Assembly: GCF_003966755.1 (NCBI RefSeq)
Contig: NZ_AP018005.1
Coordinates: 1,240,001 to 1,304,000 of the forward strand
DNA from: Candidatus Rickettsiella viridis
GTDB lineage: Bacteria > Pseudomonadota > Gammaproteobacteria > Diplorickettsiales > Diplorickettsiaceae
Length of the DNA stretch: 64,000 nucleotides
Direction: 5' to 3'
The first letter of the stretch is position 1. Each line of letters starts with the position of its first letter. Below, in pieces: positions 54,654-63,440 of the stretch. Below the pieces are notes generated by a model. That model searched no databases and had not been told where the DNA came from. It saw only the letters and a program-made list of their open reading frames with translations. Both the position numbers and the translations under genes were made by a program.

Positions 54654-56969
54654 TTAATTTTGCCAAAAATGCTGATCCTTCTGGTGGTAACTCTCTATCG
54701 GTATAACATTAGAATTTGGGTTTAATTTTAGCATTACCATTCCATCCAAAGCCGTATCATAAGTTATTGATCCTAGACGCTGATAACGCTGTAACACAAT
54801 ATCATGAGGAAATTTAAATTGGTTACGATAACCAGTCGCAAACAATGCTATTTTCGGCTTAACTTTATTTAAAAATTCAATGCTAGACGAGGTTTTACTA
54901 CCATGATGTGGAACCACTAAAATAGTACTGGATAATTGATCGCTTGCATGATGAACCAAATAATCTTCTGTCTCTTTTTCAATATCACCCGTTAATAAAA
55001 TACTATTTTTAGTATTACTTATCTTCAATACACAAGAACTATTATTCCCCAAATAAGCTGTATTGGCAGAAGGGTATAATACGGCAAAATCAACTTGATC
55101 CCATTGCCAACGAGTATTTTCCTCACAAAATTTAGCGCGTTCCGGCAAAAATTTTTGCGGAACACTACTGATTATCTGAGCGACTGGCATTTGTTTTAAT
55201 AAGCTTCTTGCGCCCCCTATATGATCATTATCACCATGGCTCACCATCAACATATCAAGCTGGTGAATACCACTGTTCTGTAAAAAGGGAATAAGCACCG
55301 CACGTCCCGCATCAAACGATCGATTTGGCCCCGTATCATAAACTAAAATGTGATGCTGGGTTTGTACTACCGTCGCCAACCCTTGCCCTACATCGAGAAG
55401 ATTAAGCCAAATCTCACCCTGCTTTGGCCCCTCAGGTCTCCAGTAAAATAAAGGTAATAAATAAACCACACTCAAAAAACGTCCTGGAAATCCTTTTGGC
55501 GCTAAGAGCAGTAATACGCCTAGTAAACTTGCCGTCAATATCCAAGGAGTTACTATAAAAGTAGTGGATTGTGTCCATTCTAAGGTTGAAAAATACGTCA
55601 GCAGTTGCCACAAACATTCAAGCAATCTTTCTGCTAAAATTAACAAATTATTTCCCCAGGAAGGAATTAATAGTGTTAAGAATCCTCCCAAAAGTGCCAT
55701 GGGCAAGATGATAAAACCGACCGATGGAATAGCTATCGCATTGGCAATAAAACTTAACCAAGAGATTTGCTGAAAAAATAAGGCTGATAAAGGAATCAAA
55801 CCAATTCCAACACTATATTGTGTCCTTACCCAAGAACGCCAACCCTTTGTTGACTGAACGCGACCTAATGCCGCATAAAAAATAAAAGCCACCGCCATAA
55901 AAGAAAGCCAAAAACTAGCTGATAAAACTGAAAAAGGCGAGCACACCAAAATAATCAATAATGCATAATTAAAAGCATAACCTGAAGGAAGATTTCGTCT
56001 AGATAAATTTGCTGCTAAAAATACAAGCAGCATCAATAAAGCTCTTTGAATGGGTAAAGCAAATCCAGCCAAGATACTATAAAACACAGCAAACACGCCC
56101 GTTAATCCAGCTGCTACTTGAGAAGCAGGCATAAAAAGCGTTGCATAAGGAATACGGCAGTAAACAAAACGTGTTATAAAATAAATAATGCCCGCGATAA
56201 AAGCGAGATGCAGTCCTGAAATAGCAAATAAATGATTAGTACCGGTTCCACGCATCACATTCCATTGCGCATCAGTAATATCATAGCGAACCCCTGTTGT
56301 TAATGCGCTAATTAGCCCTAGCAAAGGATAATCGTTTAAAGATTTTTTTATATTCCGGGTTAACTTTTCTCTTAAATGATCAATACCATAATAAAACCTT
56401 GCCGATTGGATTAAGCGAGGATGAAATTTATCTAAAATATAACCTGTAGCCTGGATATTCTGTTGAAATAATGCCGCTTGATAATCAAAACTACCCGGAT
56501 TCCAAAATGCACGTGGTCGTTTTAAACGAATAGCAAATTGCCACACCTCACCCTTCTTTAATTGCGGAGGATGATAGGAATGACTATAGCGATAGCCACT
56601 TAAGCGAACCCGTAAGGGATAATTGATAGGAAATTTGGTTGCTATTTCTTGAATAAGGAAATCAAAACGAAGTTGATGAACGTGATATTCAGGAATAGAA
56701 ATTATCGTCCCTGTTACCAACAGGGTTTTTCCCTCCAGTGCTGACGGTAAATAATGCTGCATTCTATGCTGTGCAACTATCAACACCCACAACAGTCCTA
56801 CCAGGAAAGCAATCAACAACGGGAATAAAAAAACAATGCGACGGCGGAAGAAAATAAGTAAAAAGCTACTGATTGCAACAATACAGCCAACCCGTTGCAG
56901 TGAAGGCAAAGAGGAAAGATGTGTAATTCCTATTACAGCAATTAGAAACCCTAACGTCCATCGGGTCAT
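54654..56969 (-). CDS. comEC: DNA internalization competence protein ComEC/Rec2
   Basis: Inner-membrane channel that carries single-stranded DNA into the cytoplasm during natural transformation. N-terminal DUF4131 region with membrane segments, the ComEC competence domain (TGTNHLFAISGLHLAFIAGIIYFI), multiple C-terminal membrane segments, and a metallo-beta-lactamase-like domain starting LLDVGQGLATVVQT with VSHGDNDHIGGARSLL and VPHHGSKTSSS. At 771 residues it is full length and uninterrupted. With the pilus genes in this window, it points to at least a retained DNA-uptake machinery. Confidence 0.95.
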   Translation of the reverse strand: MTRWTLGFLIAVIGITHLSSLPSLQRVGCIVAISSFLLIFFRRRIVFLFPLLIAFLVGLLWVLIVAQHRMQHYLPSALEGKTLLVTGTIISIPEYHVHQLRFDFLIQEIATKFPINYPLRVRLSGYRYSHSYHPPQLKKGEVWQFAIRLKRPRAFWNPGSFDYQAALFQQNIQATGYILDKFHPRLIQSARFYYGIDHLREKLTRNIKKSLNDYPLLGLISALTTGVRYDITDAQWNVMRGTGTNHLFAISGLHLAFIAGIIYFITRFVYCRIPYATLFMPASQVAAGLTGVFAVFYSILAGFALPIQRALLMLLVFLAANLSRRNLPSGYAFNYALLIILVCSPFSVLSASFWLSFMAVAFIFYAALGRVQSTKGWRSWVRTQYSVGIGLIPLSALFFQQISWLSFIANAIAIPSVGFIILPMALLGGFLTLLIPSWGNNLLILAERLLECLWQLLTYFSTLEWTQSTTFIVTPWILTASLLGVLLLLAPKGFPGRFLSVVYLLPLFYWRPEGPKQGEIWLNLLDVGQGLATVVQTQHHILVYDTGPNRSFDAGRAVLIPFLQNSGIHQLDMLMVSHGDNDHIGGARSLLKQMPVAQIISSVPQKFLPERAKFCEENTRWQWDQVDFAVLYPSANTAYLGNNSSCVLKISNTKNSILLTGDIEKETEDYLVHHASDQLSSTILVVPHHGSKTSSSIEFLNKVKPKIALFATGYRNQFKFPHDIVLQRYQRLGSITYDTALDGMVMLKLNPNSNVIPIESYHQKDQHFWQN

Positions 56970-57042
56970 AAACTTTTTTAATCATTATTATTCTTTAAAA
57001 CTTTAACCAAGTTATGCATTAATGTAAATAGACGTAATAGGC

Positions 57043-57142
57043 TGTCATTGCGAGCGCGAAGCGCGTGGCAATCCAGTAACATTACTTAACTTTTTCCTGG
57101 ATGGCCACGGCCTTCACTACTCGTTCCGGCCTCGCCATGACG
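57043..57142 (+). repeat. R2 dispersed repeat, full hairpin copy
   Basis: TGTCATTGCGAGCGCGAAGCGCGTGGCAATCCAG, a short spacer, then CTGGATGGCCACGG...CTCGCCATGACG, the inverted second half. It lies between comEC and pit and could act as a hairpin terminator of pit. Confidence 0.85.
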
Positions 57143-57169
57143 TGTTTCTATTATTACAAAGAAAAAGTT

Positions 57170-58180
57170 TTAATGAATGCCTAAATGAAAGAATATTTCG
57201 AGCGCCATAACCGCGGCAGCAACAAATCCTGCGGCAGGAATAGTGAGTACCCATGCCCAAACAATACGGCGTACCGTTGGCCAATGTGTATTTAACCATC
57301 CATTACTGGTGCCTGCGCCGAGAATAGAACCTGTTACGGTATGTGTTGTAGAAACAGGAATACCCATATCTGTTGCCGCAAACAGTGTTAATGCCGCACC
57401 TGACGCCGCGCAAGCGCCACTCAATGGAGTTAATTGCGTCAGCTTGCTACCCATGGTGTGAATGATACGCCATCCGCCCATGAGCGTTCCTAATCCCATC
57501 ACAAAGTTACAAGAAATAACAACCCAAAATGGGATATAGAAGTGGCCATTCAAAAGTCCTGCTGAAAATAACAAGACCGCAATAATACCCATGGTTTTTT
57601 GGGCGTCATTACCACCGTGACCTAAGCTTAATAAAGCCGCTGCAATGAATTGAGCACGCTTAGCCCATCGTTCTGCTTTAATAGAATTCACATCTTCTAA
57701 TAAAAAATTAGAAGTTTTTATCAGTAGCCAACTGATGAATAAACCTAATACCGGTGATAAAACAATAGCAATTAAGACGGGAAGTAAACCATGCCAATTC
57801 AAAACACCCCAACCACCTCCAACAAGCGCCGCACCTACTAATCCCCCTATTAACCCATGCGATGAGCTGGAGGGTAAACCAAAATACCAGGTCAACAGGT
57901 TCCAAATAATAGCGCCGACAAGCGCTGCAAGAATAAGGTAAGGCGTCACAATATGTGGCTCAATTAATCCTGAACCAATGGTTGTTGCCACATTGAGGTG
58001 AAAAAATAAGAAAGCAATAAAATTAAAGAAAGCAGCCCATAGAACGGCCGTAAACGGTTTTAAAACCTTTGTTGCCACCATGATGGCAACCGAATTGGCA
58101 GCATCATGAAACCCATTGATAAAATCAAATACAAACGCTAAAAAGACAACAAAATAAATAAACACAAAGGCGCTAGTCAT
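57170..58180 (-). CDS. pit: PiT family inorganic phosphate transporter
   Basis: Cation-coupled phosphate permease. The duplicated PiT signature is present: DFINGFHDAANSVA near the N-terminus and GHGGNDAQKTMGIIAVLL in the second half. About ten membrane segments over 336 residues. It is shorter than E. coli PitA (499) but like the compact PiT proteins of other bacteria. Ends VTGSILGAGTSNGW... and a last membrane helix. No PhoU/DUF47 partner is adjacent within the window. Upstream, 58181-58416 contains no gene. Confidence 0.93.
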   Translation of the reverse strand: MTSAFVFIYFVVFLAFVFDFINGFHDAANSVAIMVATKVLKPFTAVLWAAFFNFIAFLFFHLNVATTIGSGLIEPHIVTPYLILAALVGAIIWNLLTWYFGLPSSSSHGLIGGLVGAALVGGGWGVLNWHGLLPVLIAIVLSPVLGLFISWLLIKTSNFLLEDVNSIKAERWAKRAQFIAAALLSLGHGGNDAQKTMGIIAVLLFSAGLLNGHFYIPFWVVISCNFVMGLGTLMGGWRIIHTMGSKLTQLTPLSGACAASGAALTLFAATDMGIPVSTTHTVTGSILGAGTSNGWLNTHWPTVRRIVWAWVLTIPAAGFVAAAVMALEIFFHLGIH

Positions 58181-58416
58181 TCAACGTTTCTTTCCATCCA
58201 CCTAAATCGCTACCGAGTATACACGACGTTTATAAGCTTCGCACTCGGGTGCTTGTTTTAAACAAAATAGGGAATCATGAGGCACTATCGCAATAACAAT
58301 AGTTTTTTGGATTTTACCCATTTATTTTAAAAACCTAGTTTTATGTAACATTCTATTATTTCCTCGGGTCTTCGCTTTAACGTACAATTACCCAGAAAAA
58401 TCATAGGACCTGATTT

Positions 58417-59550
58417 ATGTTATCGCTTATTGAACTCACACAGCAACTTATTGCATGCCCTTCTGTAACACCTAAAGATGCAGGTTGTCAAACTCTCTTA
58501 ACTGAACCTTTACAGCATTTAGATTTCCGAATTGAACACTTACCGTTTGTAGATGTCAATAATTTCTGGGCTAGACGTGGCACAAAAGCACCTTTATTTG
58601 TTTTTGCAGGGCATACAGACGTTGTGCCGCCTGGCCCGCTAGAGAAATGGGATACACCACCTTTTGAATCTAATATTCGTAATGGCCTTCTTTATGGCCG
58701 TGGCAGCGCGGATATGAAAGGCAGTCTCGCCGCCATGTTAATCGCTTGCAAAAAGTTTATTTCACAACATCCTAACCACCTCGGTTCTATCGCTTGGTTA
58801 ATTACCAGTGATGAAGAAGGTCCTAGTATTAACGGCACCGCAAAAGTCATTGAAACCTTAAAAAATAGAAAGGAAAAAATTGATTATTGCTTAGTCGGAG
58901 AACCTACTTGCGAAGAAAAATTAGGCGATACTTTAAAAATAGGTAGACGTGGCTCACTATCAGGTCACTTAATCATACAAGGAAAACAAGGTCATATTGC
59001 CTATCCACAATTAACTAAAAATCCTATTCATCTCTTTTCCTCTGCCCTGGTTGAATTACTCAACACCGCCTGGGATGACAATCCGATTAATCCAGATTTC
59101 CAAACAACCAGTTTTCAACTCTCAAATATCAACGCCGGTACGGGTGCAGAAAACGTCATTCCAGATAATTTAGACGTTAAATTCAATTTCCGTTACTCAC
59201 CGGTTACCAGCGCTGAAAAATTACAAGCCATGTTAATCCGTTGTTTAGACAAACATAAATTAGATTATCAGCTGAATTGGCAACATGGTGGTAAACCTTT
59301 CCTCAGCACTGAAGGTAAATTACGCATGGCAGCGATTTCCAGCATAAAAGAAATAACAGGACATTCACCTTCTATTTCTACAACGGGCGGTATTTCAGAT
59401 GCGCGCTTTATTGCTGCTGGAGGAACTGAGGTCGTGGAATTTGGACCTTGTAACCGAAGTATTCATCAAATTAATGAATGTGTTTCGATCGCTGATTTAG
59501 AAAAATTAGCTTTAATTTATGAATCATTATTAAAAAAAATATTACTTTAA
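58417..59550 (+). CDS. dapE: Succinyl-diaminopimelate desuccinylase DapE
   Basis: Zinc enzyme of the lysine/meso-diaminopimelate pathway, needed for peptidoglycan. Metal ligands and catalytic residues appear in FAGHTDVVPPGP, GRGSADMKGSLAAM and TSDEEGPSINGT; CLVGEPTC and GRRGSLSGHL lead into the dimerisation domain, and a last His lies in NRSIHQINECV. At 377 residues it is normal. The upstream region is short; the ATG follows AGGA. Confidence 0.97.
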   Translation: MLSLIELTQQLIACPSVTPKDAGCQTLLTEPLQHLDFRIEHLPFVDVNNFWARRGTKAPLFVFAGHTDVVPPGPLEKWDTPPFESNIRNGLLYGRGSADMKGSLAAMLIACKKFISQHPNHLGSIAWLITSDEEGPSINGTAKVIETLKNRKEKIDYCLVGEPTCEEKLGDTLKIGRRGSLSGHLIIQGKQGHIAYPQLTKNPIHLFSSALVELLNTAWDDNPINPDFQTTSFQLSNINAGTGAENVIPDNLDVKFNFRYSPVTSAEKLQAMLIRCLDKHKLDYQLNWQHGGKPFLSTEGKLRMAAISSIKEITGHSPSISTTGGISDARFIAAGGTEVVEFGPCNRSIHQINECVSIADLEKLALIYESLLKKILL

Positions 59551-59582
59551 ATATCAATTTCACTAAAATTATGCGAGAAGCT

Positions 59583-59692
59583 GTCATTGCGAGCGCGATC
59601 AGCGCGCGGCAATCCAGAAACAGGTAACTAAAAAAATTTAACTTGCTGGATGGCCACGCTCACTGCGTTCGCTCGCCATGACGGTGGTTTTT
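59583..59692 (+). repeat. R2 dispersed repeat, full hairpin copy
   Basis: TGTCATTGCGAGCGCG...GCGGCAATCCAG with an inverted second half CTGGATGGCCACGC...CTCGCCATGACG. Located after dapE. Confidence 0.88.
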
Positions 59693-59721
59693 TTTACTGC
59701 CACCAAAAGCCATTTTTTCAC

Positions 59722-59748
59722 AAAAAAAAAGCAGCCCTAAGGCTGCTC
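59722..59748 (-). terminator. Rho-independent terminator (minus strand)
   Basis: On the minus strand AGCAGCC, loop TTA, GGGCTGCT then nine T residues, 18 bp after the stop of the L,D-transpeptidase-like gene. Confidence 0.93.
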
Positions 59749-59765
59749 TACGTTATCTCAAACGT

Positions 59766-60440
59766 TTATGAAAGAAACTGAGATTTTGATAACCACGATG
59801 GGTCAGGATAGTAAGCAACTACAAGCGTACCGTCCTTAATCGTATGGATTAATGAATCGGCAATCGCTGGAATTACCGCGAAACAACCCCAACTTCTTCC
59901 TAAGCGACCATGCGCTTGAGCAAATTGTGCTGTCGCATAATCAGCTCTATGGAAGACGATATCGCGAGATTCCGCTTTATCGTTAAATCCTTTATCTAAT
60001 CCTTTTACTCGTAATGAATAACCGTGTTTACCACCATAGGTCGACTCGGTTAAAAACACACCTAAACTTGACGCTAAACTTCCTGGATTATCAGAGAAGT
60101 TATTCGCATAGTTAGCACCACTATTTTGTCCATGAGCAACGTAATCGTTGAAAAGGACCGTGTGCTTGTTTAAGTCTAATACCCAAAGTCTTCGAGCCGT
60201 TGAAGGCTTCGTAAAATCGACAATAGTTAAGACTCGTTGTTTATCTAAACCTTGTTGTCTTGCTTTGGAGTAAGCCTCTAAACCAACCTGCAAAGCTTTA
60301 GGACTAAGTCCTGGGGCTTTACTACGAAACTGATTTATCTCATTCTGGACGTTTAAGTCGTTTGTAGGGCTAGCGCTTACAGCCATCGTAAAAAGACCAC
60401 TGGCTAGGAGTAACAAACTCGTTATTTTCTTTGATATCAC
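59766..60440 (-). CDS. Periplasmic murein L,D-transpeptidase-like protein (YkuD_2 type)
   Basis: A secreted protein of the murein L,D-transpeptidase catalytic-domain family, related to YkuD and acting on peptidoglycan cross-links or anchoring. The signal peptide is ITSLLLLASGLFTMAVSA. The catalytic region is HGRLGRSWGCFAV with the conserved Cys, preceded by DIVFHRADYA and VFLTESTYGGKHGYSLRV. The start chosen is the GTG at 60440 because GGGGAGGAGG lies eight bases upstream and the signal peptide then begins MISKKITS. A longer frame from 60482 lacks a ribosome site. Length is 224 residues. Confidence 0.88.
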   Translation of the reverse strand: MISKKITSLLLLASGLFTMAVSASPTNDLNVQNEINQFRSKAPGLSPKALQVGLEAYSKARQQGLDKQRVLTIVDFTKPSTARRLWVLDLNKHTVLFNDYVAHGQNSGANYANNFSDNPGSLASSLGVFLTESTYGGKHGYSLRVKGLDKGFNDKAESRDIVFHRADYATAQFAQAHGRLGRSWGCFAVIPAIADSLIHTIKDGTLVVAYYPDPSWLSKSQFLS

Positions 60441-60547
60441 TATAACAACCTCCTCCCCGCTATTAAGCAAAGGAATAGCCACTATAGCACAATTCGCACA
60501 AAAAATGAACGTTTTTGTCCCACAAACCCGCGTAAAAGGCTTACATT

Positions 60548-61129
60548 TTACCCTTTGTAAGCCCTTAAAGCAGAAAAAAACTCGGGGGAATTTAATTTGA
60601 GCATATCGAAAATCTGAGTGGCTTTAGCCCAAGCCTGCTCTAAATCAATACTTTCTAAAACAAGCTGATAGCCTTTTTCCAGGTTAGGTTTACTTCCCCA
60701 GCCATGGATATAAGCCATTCCTAATAAACGACGTGCTAAAGGATAGCCCTGTTCGTCAGCCGCTTGTAAATAGACCCTGGATTCCTCAAAAAAAGACTGA
60801 GCATAGGCTTTAGGCTTATTCGTCTTATAGAGTGGGTTCCGAGCGATACCCTCCCAAAATTTCCCATAATTCAATAAACACTCAGCAAGCAAATATTGTG
60901 CCCTGGAATCCCCAAAACTAGCAATGACCCGATAACACTCTAAGGCATGGAATTCTGCATAAGGTAAGTCTTTATCAAAGCGGCATTTTTCATAGAATTC
61001 AGCCATCGCATAAAAGGCCTGAATTAATGCCTTAAGTCGACTATCTGACCCTTCTGATTCATAAAGCTTATGTAATTTATGAAGTCTTTTTTGCAGTCGA
61101 TTGAACTGTAATTTTTGGAGAATATTCAT
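60548..61129 (-). CDS. Sel1-like repeat hypothetical protein
   Basis: A 193-residue helical, soluble protein starting MNILQKLQF. Two to three TPR/Sel1-like units are visible: HALECYRVIASFGDSRAQYLLAECLLNYG and VYLQAADEQGYPLARRLLGMAYIHGWG, the latter a good Sel1 repeat, then a C-terminal helix pair. No signal or membrane segment. Sel1 proteins act as adaptors, and in intracellular bacteria some are secreted, but nothing here decides this. A longer frame to 61159 lacks a ribosome site. Confidence 0.7.
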   Translation of the reverse strand: MNILQKLQFNRLQKRLHKLHKLYESEGSDSRLKALIQAFYAMAEFYEKCRFDKDLPYAEFHALECYRVIASFGDSRAQYLLAECLLNYGKFWEGIARNPLYKTNKPKAYAQSFFEESRVYLQAADEQGYPLARRLLGMAYIHGWGSKPNLEKGYQLVLESIDLEQAWAKATQIFDMLKLNSPEFFSALRAYKG

Positions 61130-61253
61130 AAGGTGTGTGAAATACAAAAAAGGGAACAAAAAATCATTTTCTTTTCCCTGCTTAAGTATTTTGGATCTAT
61201 TTATTTTAATTGATGCGACACAGTTTTTTCAGAATACCTGACCCTACTACCAT

Positions 61254-61637
61254 TTAGGACATTTTTCTTGGCCTGCCACGTTTTCTCATACCAGAGCGTT
61301 TATTAGCTGTTTTAGCACGTCGACCTGCCATTATCATTCGCTGCGAGGCTTTGGAAAGCTTTTTCCCAAACTTAGCCTTGGCAAGGGCTAGTGCCTTATA
61401 GTTAGCTTCCATCTTTTTACGCTCTATTTTGACAACCTTTTCTAGCGCTTTTTGATAAGCTTCTTGTGATGCAACCTTTAGCTTCTCTTTAAAATCTGCT
61501 TTTAACAACGCAATTTTAGTACGTAAAGCTTTATGGATTGCACGGGCATTCTGAGCTGCTTTATTACGCTGCATTTTTTTAGCTGCGCTGAGAGGTGGTC
61601 TACCTCGTTTCTTTTTTATTTGTGTTAAAGTTACCAT
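61254..61637 (-). CDS. Lysine/alanine-rich AT-hook DNA-binding protein (histone-like)
   Basis: A 127-residue, extremely basic protein. It begins VTLTQIKKKRGRPPLSAAKKMQ and ends MRKRGRPRKMS, so the two AT-hook cores (KKRGRPPL, KRGRPRK) lie at opposite ends. Between them is a long, alanine- and lysine-rich helical stretch resembling histone H1 tails. AAGGAA precedes the ATG. It is likely a nucleoid-associated protein or a DNA-binding factor; histone-H1-like proteins are known in Coxiella and chlamydiae. I do not recognise a named family. The upstream 276 bp hold an inverted repeat and no gene. Confidence 0.72.
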   Translation of the reverse strand: MVTLTQIKKKRGRPPLSAAKKMQRNKAAQNARAIHKALRTKIALLKADFKEKLKVASQEAYQKALEKVVKIERKKMEANYKALALAKAKFGKKLSKASQRMIMAGRRAKTANKRSGMRKRGRPRKMS

Positions 61638-61822
61638 AATTTTAATTTCCTTTTGTTTAAGTTAATAGAAAGAAATTAGCGTCCTCCTGTAAATTAAAAG
61701 TAATTATCCGGGTTTTACACTCCATTTTAAAGCTAAGAATATAACTCTCTACTTTAATGCGCAATATTATATATACTTTAAATGAAGTTCAGCAATAGGC
61801 TAATTGCAAAATACTCGGAACG

Positions 61823-61860
61823 CTGAGTAAATTAAACGACTTTAATTTACAAATCCTCAG
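61823..61860. other. Inverted repeat downstream of gltA
   Basis: GTAAATTAAA (61827-61836) and TTTAATTTAC (61841-61850) are perfect complements, with an outer CTGAG/CTCAG pair. It may serve as terminator of gltA on the minus strand or as an operator of the AT-hook gene. Confidence 0.5.
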
Positions 61861-61913
61861 TAGTTTAACGCATTAACATTAATTAATGAGTATATGATCC
61901 TATTTATGGGGAT

Positions 61914-63203
61914 TTATTTTCTATTTTCAAGAGAAATAAAATCGCGTTGCATTTCTCCACAATACAATTGTCGTGGTCTTGCAATACGACGTTTAGGATC
62001 GGCTATCATTTCTTCCCAATGTGAAACCCAGCCCACCGTACGTGCCAAGGCAAAAATAACCGTAAACATATTCGTTGGGATACCTAATGCACTTAATGTG
62101 ATACCTGAATAGAAATCAACATTAGGATAGAGCTTCTTCTCAATAAAGTAAGGGTCTTCTAAAGCAATTTTTTCTAAAGCTAGAGCAAGCTTAAACAAAG
62201 GCGCTTCTCTTTGGCCTGTTTCTTCTAATACTTCGTGGCAGGTTTCTCGCATAACCTTAGCCCTAGGATCATAATTTTTATAGACACGATGCCCAAAACC
62301 CATTAAACGAAATGAATCGTTTGGATCTTTGGCTTTTTGTATATACTTTTTGATATGCGTGATATCGCCTATTTCATGTAGCATAGTTAAACACGCTTCA
62401 TTAGCACCACCGTGGGCAGGCCCCCATAGCGCAGCAATCCCTGCAGAAATACAAGCGTACGGATTAGCACCGGTTGAACCCGCCATTCTCACTGTGGATG
62501 TCGAAGCATTTTGTTCATGATCGGCATGCAAAATAAAAATTCTATCTAACGCTCGAGCTAAAACAGGATTAGGACATTTATTTTCTGTCGGTACACCAAA
62601 CATCATATGCAAGAAATTTTCAGCGTAGCTTAAATCGTTAGCGGGATACATAAAAGGTAAACCCGTAGAATACTTGTAACACATAGCCGCCAAGGTGGGC
62701 ATTTTAGCAATCAAACGTAAAGCTGCTAATTTTCGGTGTTCTTCATTGTTAATATCTAAGGACTCATGATAAAACGCAGATAAAGCGCCTACCACGCCGA
62801 CCATAATAGCCATGGGATGGGCGTCTCTACGAAATCCATTAAAGAAATGGCGTAGTTGTTCATGCACCATCGTATGATTATTAATGTGCTTATTAAACTC
62901 TTCTTTTTCTGATGCACTTGGCAATTCGCCATGAAGTAGTAAATAAGCAATTTCAATAAAATCAGACTTTTCTGCCAGTTGTGCGATAGGGTAGCCTCGG
63001 TAAAGTAGCTGACCTTTCTCTCCATCGATGAAAGTGATCTTTGATCTACATGCCGCCGTCGATAAAAACCCGGGGTCATATGAAAATACGTTACTTTTTG
63101 CTAACTGTGTTACATCAATAACATCTGGCCCTAATGTACCCTTATAAACTGGTAATTCAATGGGAGACAAATTTTTGATAGTCAATGTTGTAGCTTGGGT
63201 CAT
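61914..63203 (-). CDS. gltA: Citrate synthase
   Basis: Type II citrate synthase, first enzyme of the TCA cycle. Conserved parts: [29 protein letters not shown], the active-site His in [16 protein letters not shown], the second His/Asp block [18 protein letters not shown] and the last catalytic region [15 protein letters not shown]. The ATG at 63203 follows GAGG and gives 429 residues; a longer frame through the R1 repeat to 63278 is rejected. Paired in function with the NAD-glutamate dehydrogenase for amino-acid catabolism. Confidence 0.97.
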   Translation of the reverse strand: MTQATTLTIKNLSPIELPVYKGTLGPDVIDVTQLAKSNVFSYDPGFLSTAACRSKITFIDGEKGQLLYRGYPIAQLAEKSDFIEIAYLLLHGELPSASEKEEFNKHINNHTMVHEQLRHFFNGFRRDAHPMAIMVGVVGALSAFYHESLDINNEEHRKLAALRLIAKMPTLAAMCYKYSTGLPFMYPANDLSYAENFLHMMFGVPTENKCPNPVLARALDRIFILHADHEQNASTSTVRMAGSTGANPYACISAGIAALWGPAHGGANEACLTMLHEIGDITHIKKYIQKAKDPNDSFRLMGFGHRVYKNYDPRAKVMRETCHEVLEETGQREAPLFKLALALEKIALEDPYFIEKKLYPNVDFYSGITLSALGIPTNMFTVIFALARTVGWVSHWEEMIADPKRRIARPRQLYCGEMQRDFISLENRK

Positions 63204-63219
63204 AATGGCCTCATAGTTA

Positions 63220-63293
63220 TATACTCTTAGCCCTTGAATCGTTTGCTGCATTTTCGCGGCACCTTGCCAAAAATCCAATGGTTGGTGAGTATA
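63220..63293 (+). repeat. R1 dispersed repeat, 74-bp internally deleted copy
   Basis: TATACTCTTAGCCCTTGAATCG ... CCTTGCCAAAAATCCAATGG-TTGGTGAGTATA. It lies immediately upstream of gltA and would be in its 5' leader or promoter. Confidence 0.8.
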
Positions 63294-63440
63294 AATTAAT
63301 ACGTAGCTATCTAAAGCACTTAATTATTTAAAAACGCCTGTGATTATACCGCAGAGAGCTGATAATTAGCCTATTTATTCTTAATATTTCATCAAAATAA
63401 TTAGATAGATATGCAATTTTTATGTTAGATTAACGACATT

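Noticed and set aside
58227-58260. Further R1 copy near the pit promoter
   Set aside because: Only CTTCGCACT matches; the remaining sequence and the right end are absent, so chance is likely.
63204-63278. N-terminal extension of citrate synthase to 63278
   Set aside because: The extra residues come from an R1 copy; the ATG at 63203 has GAGG upstream and gives a normal N-terminus.
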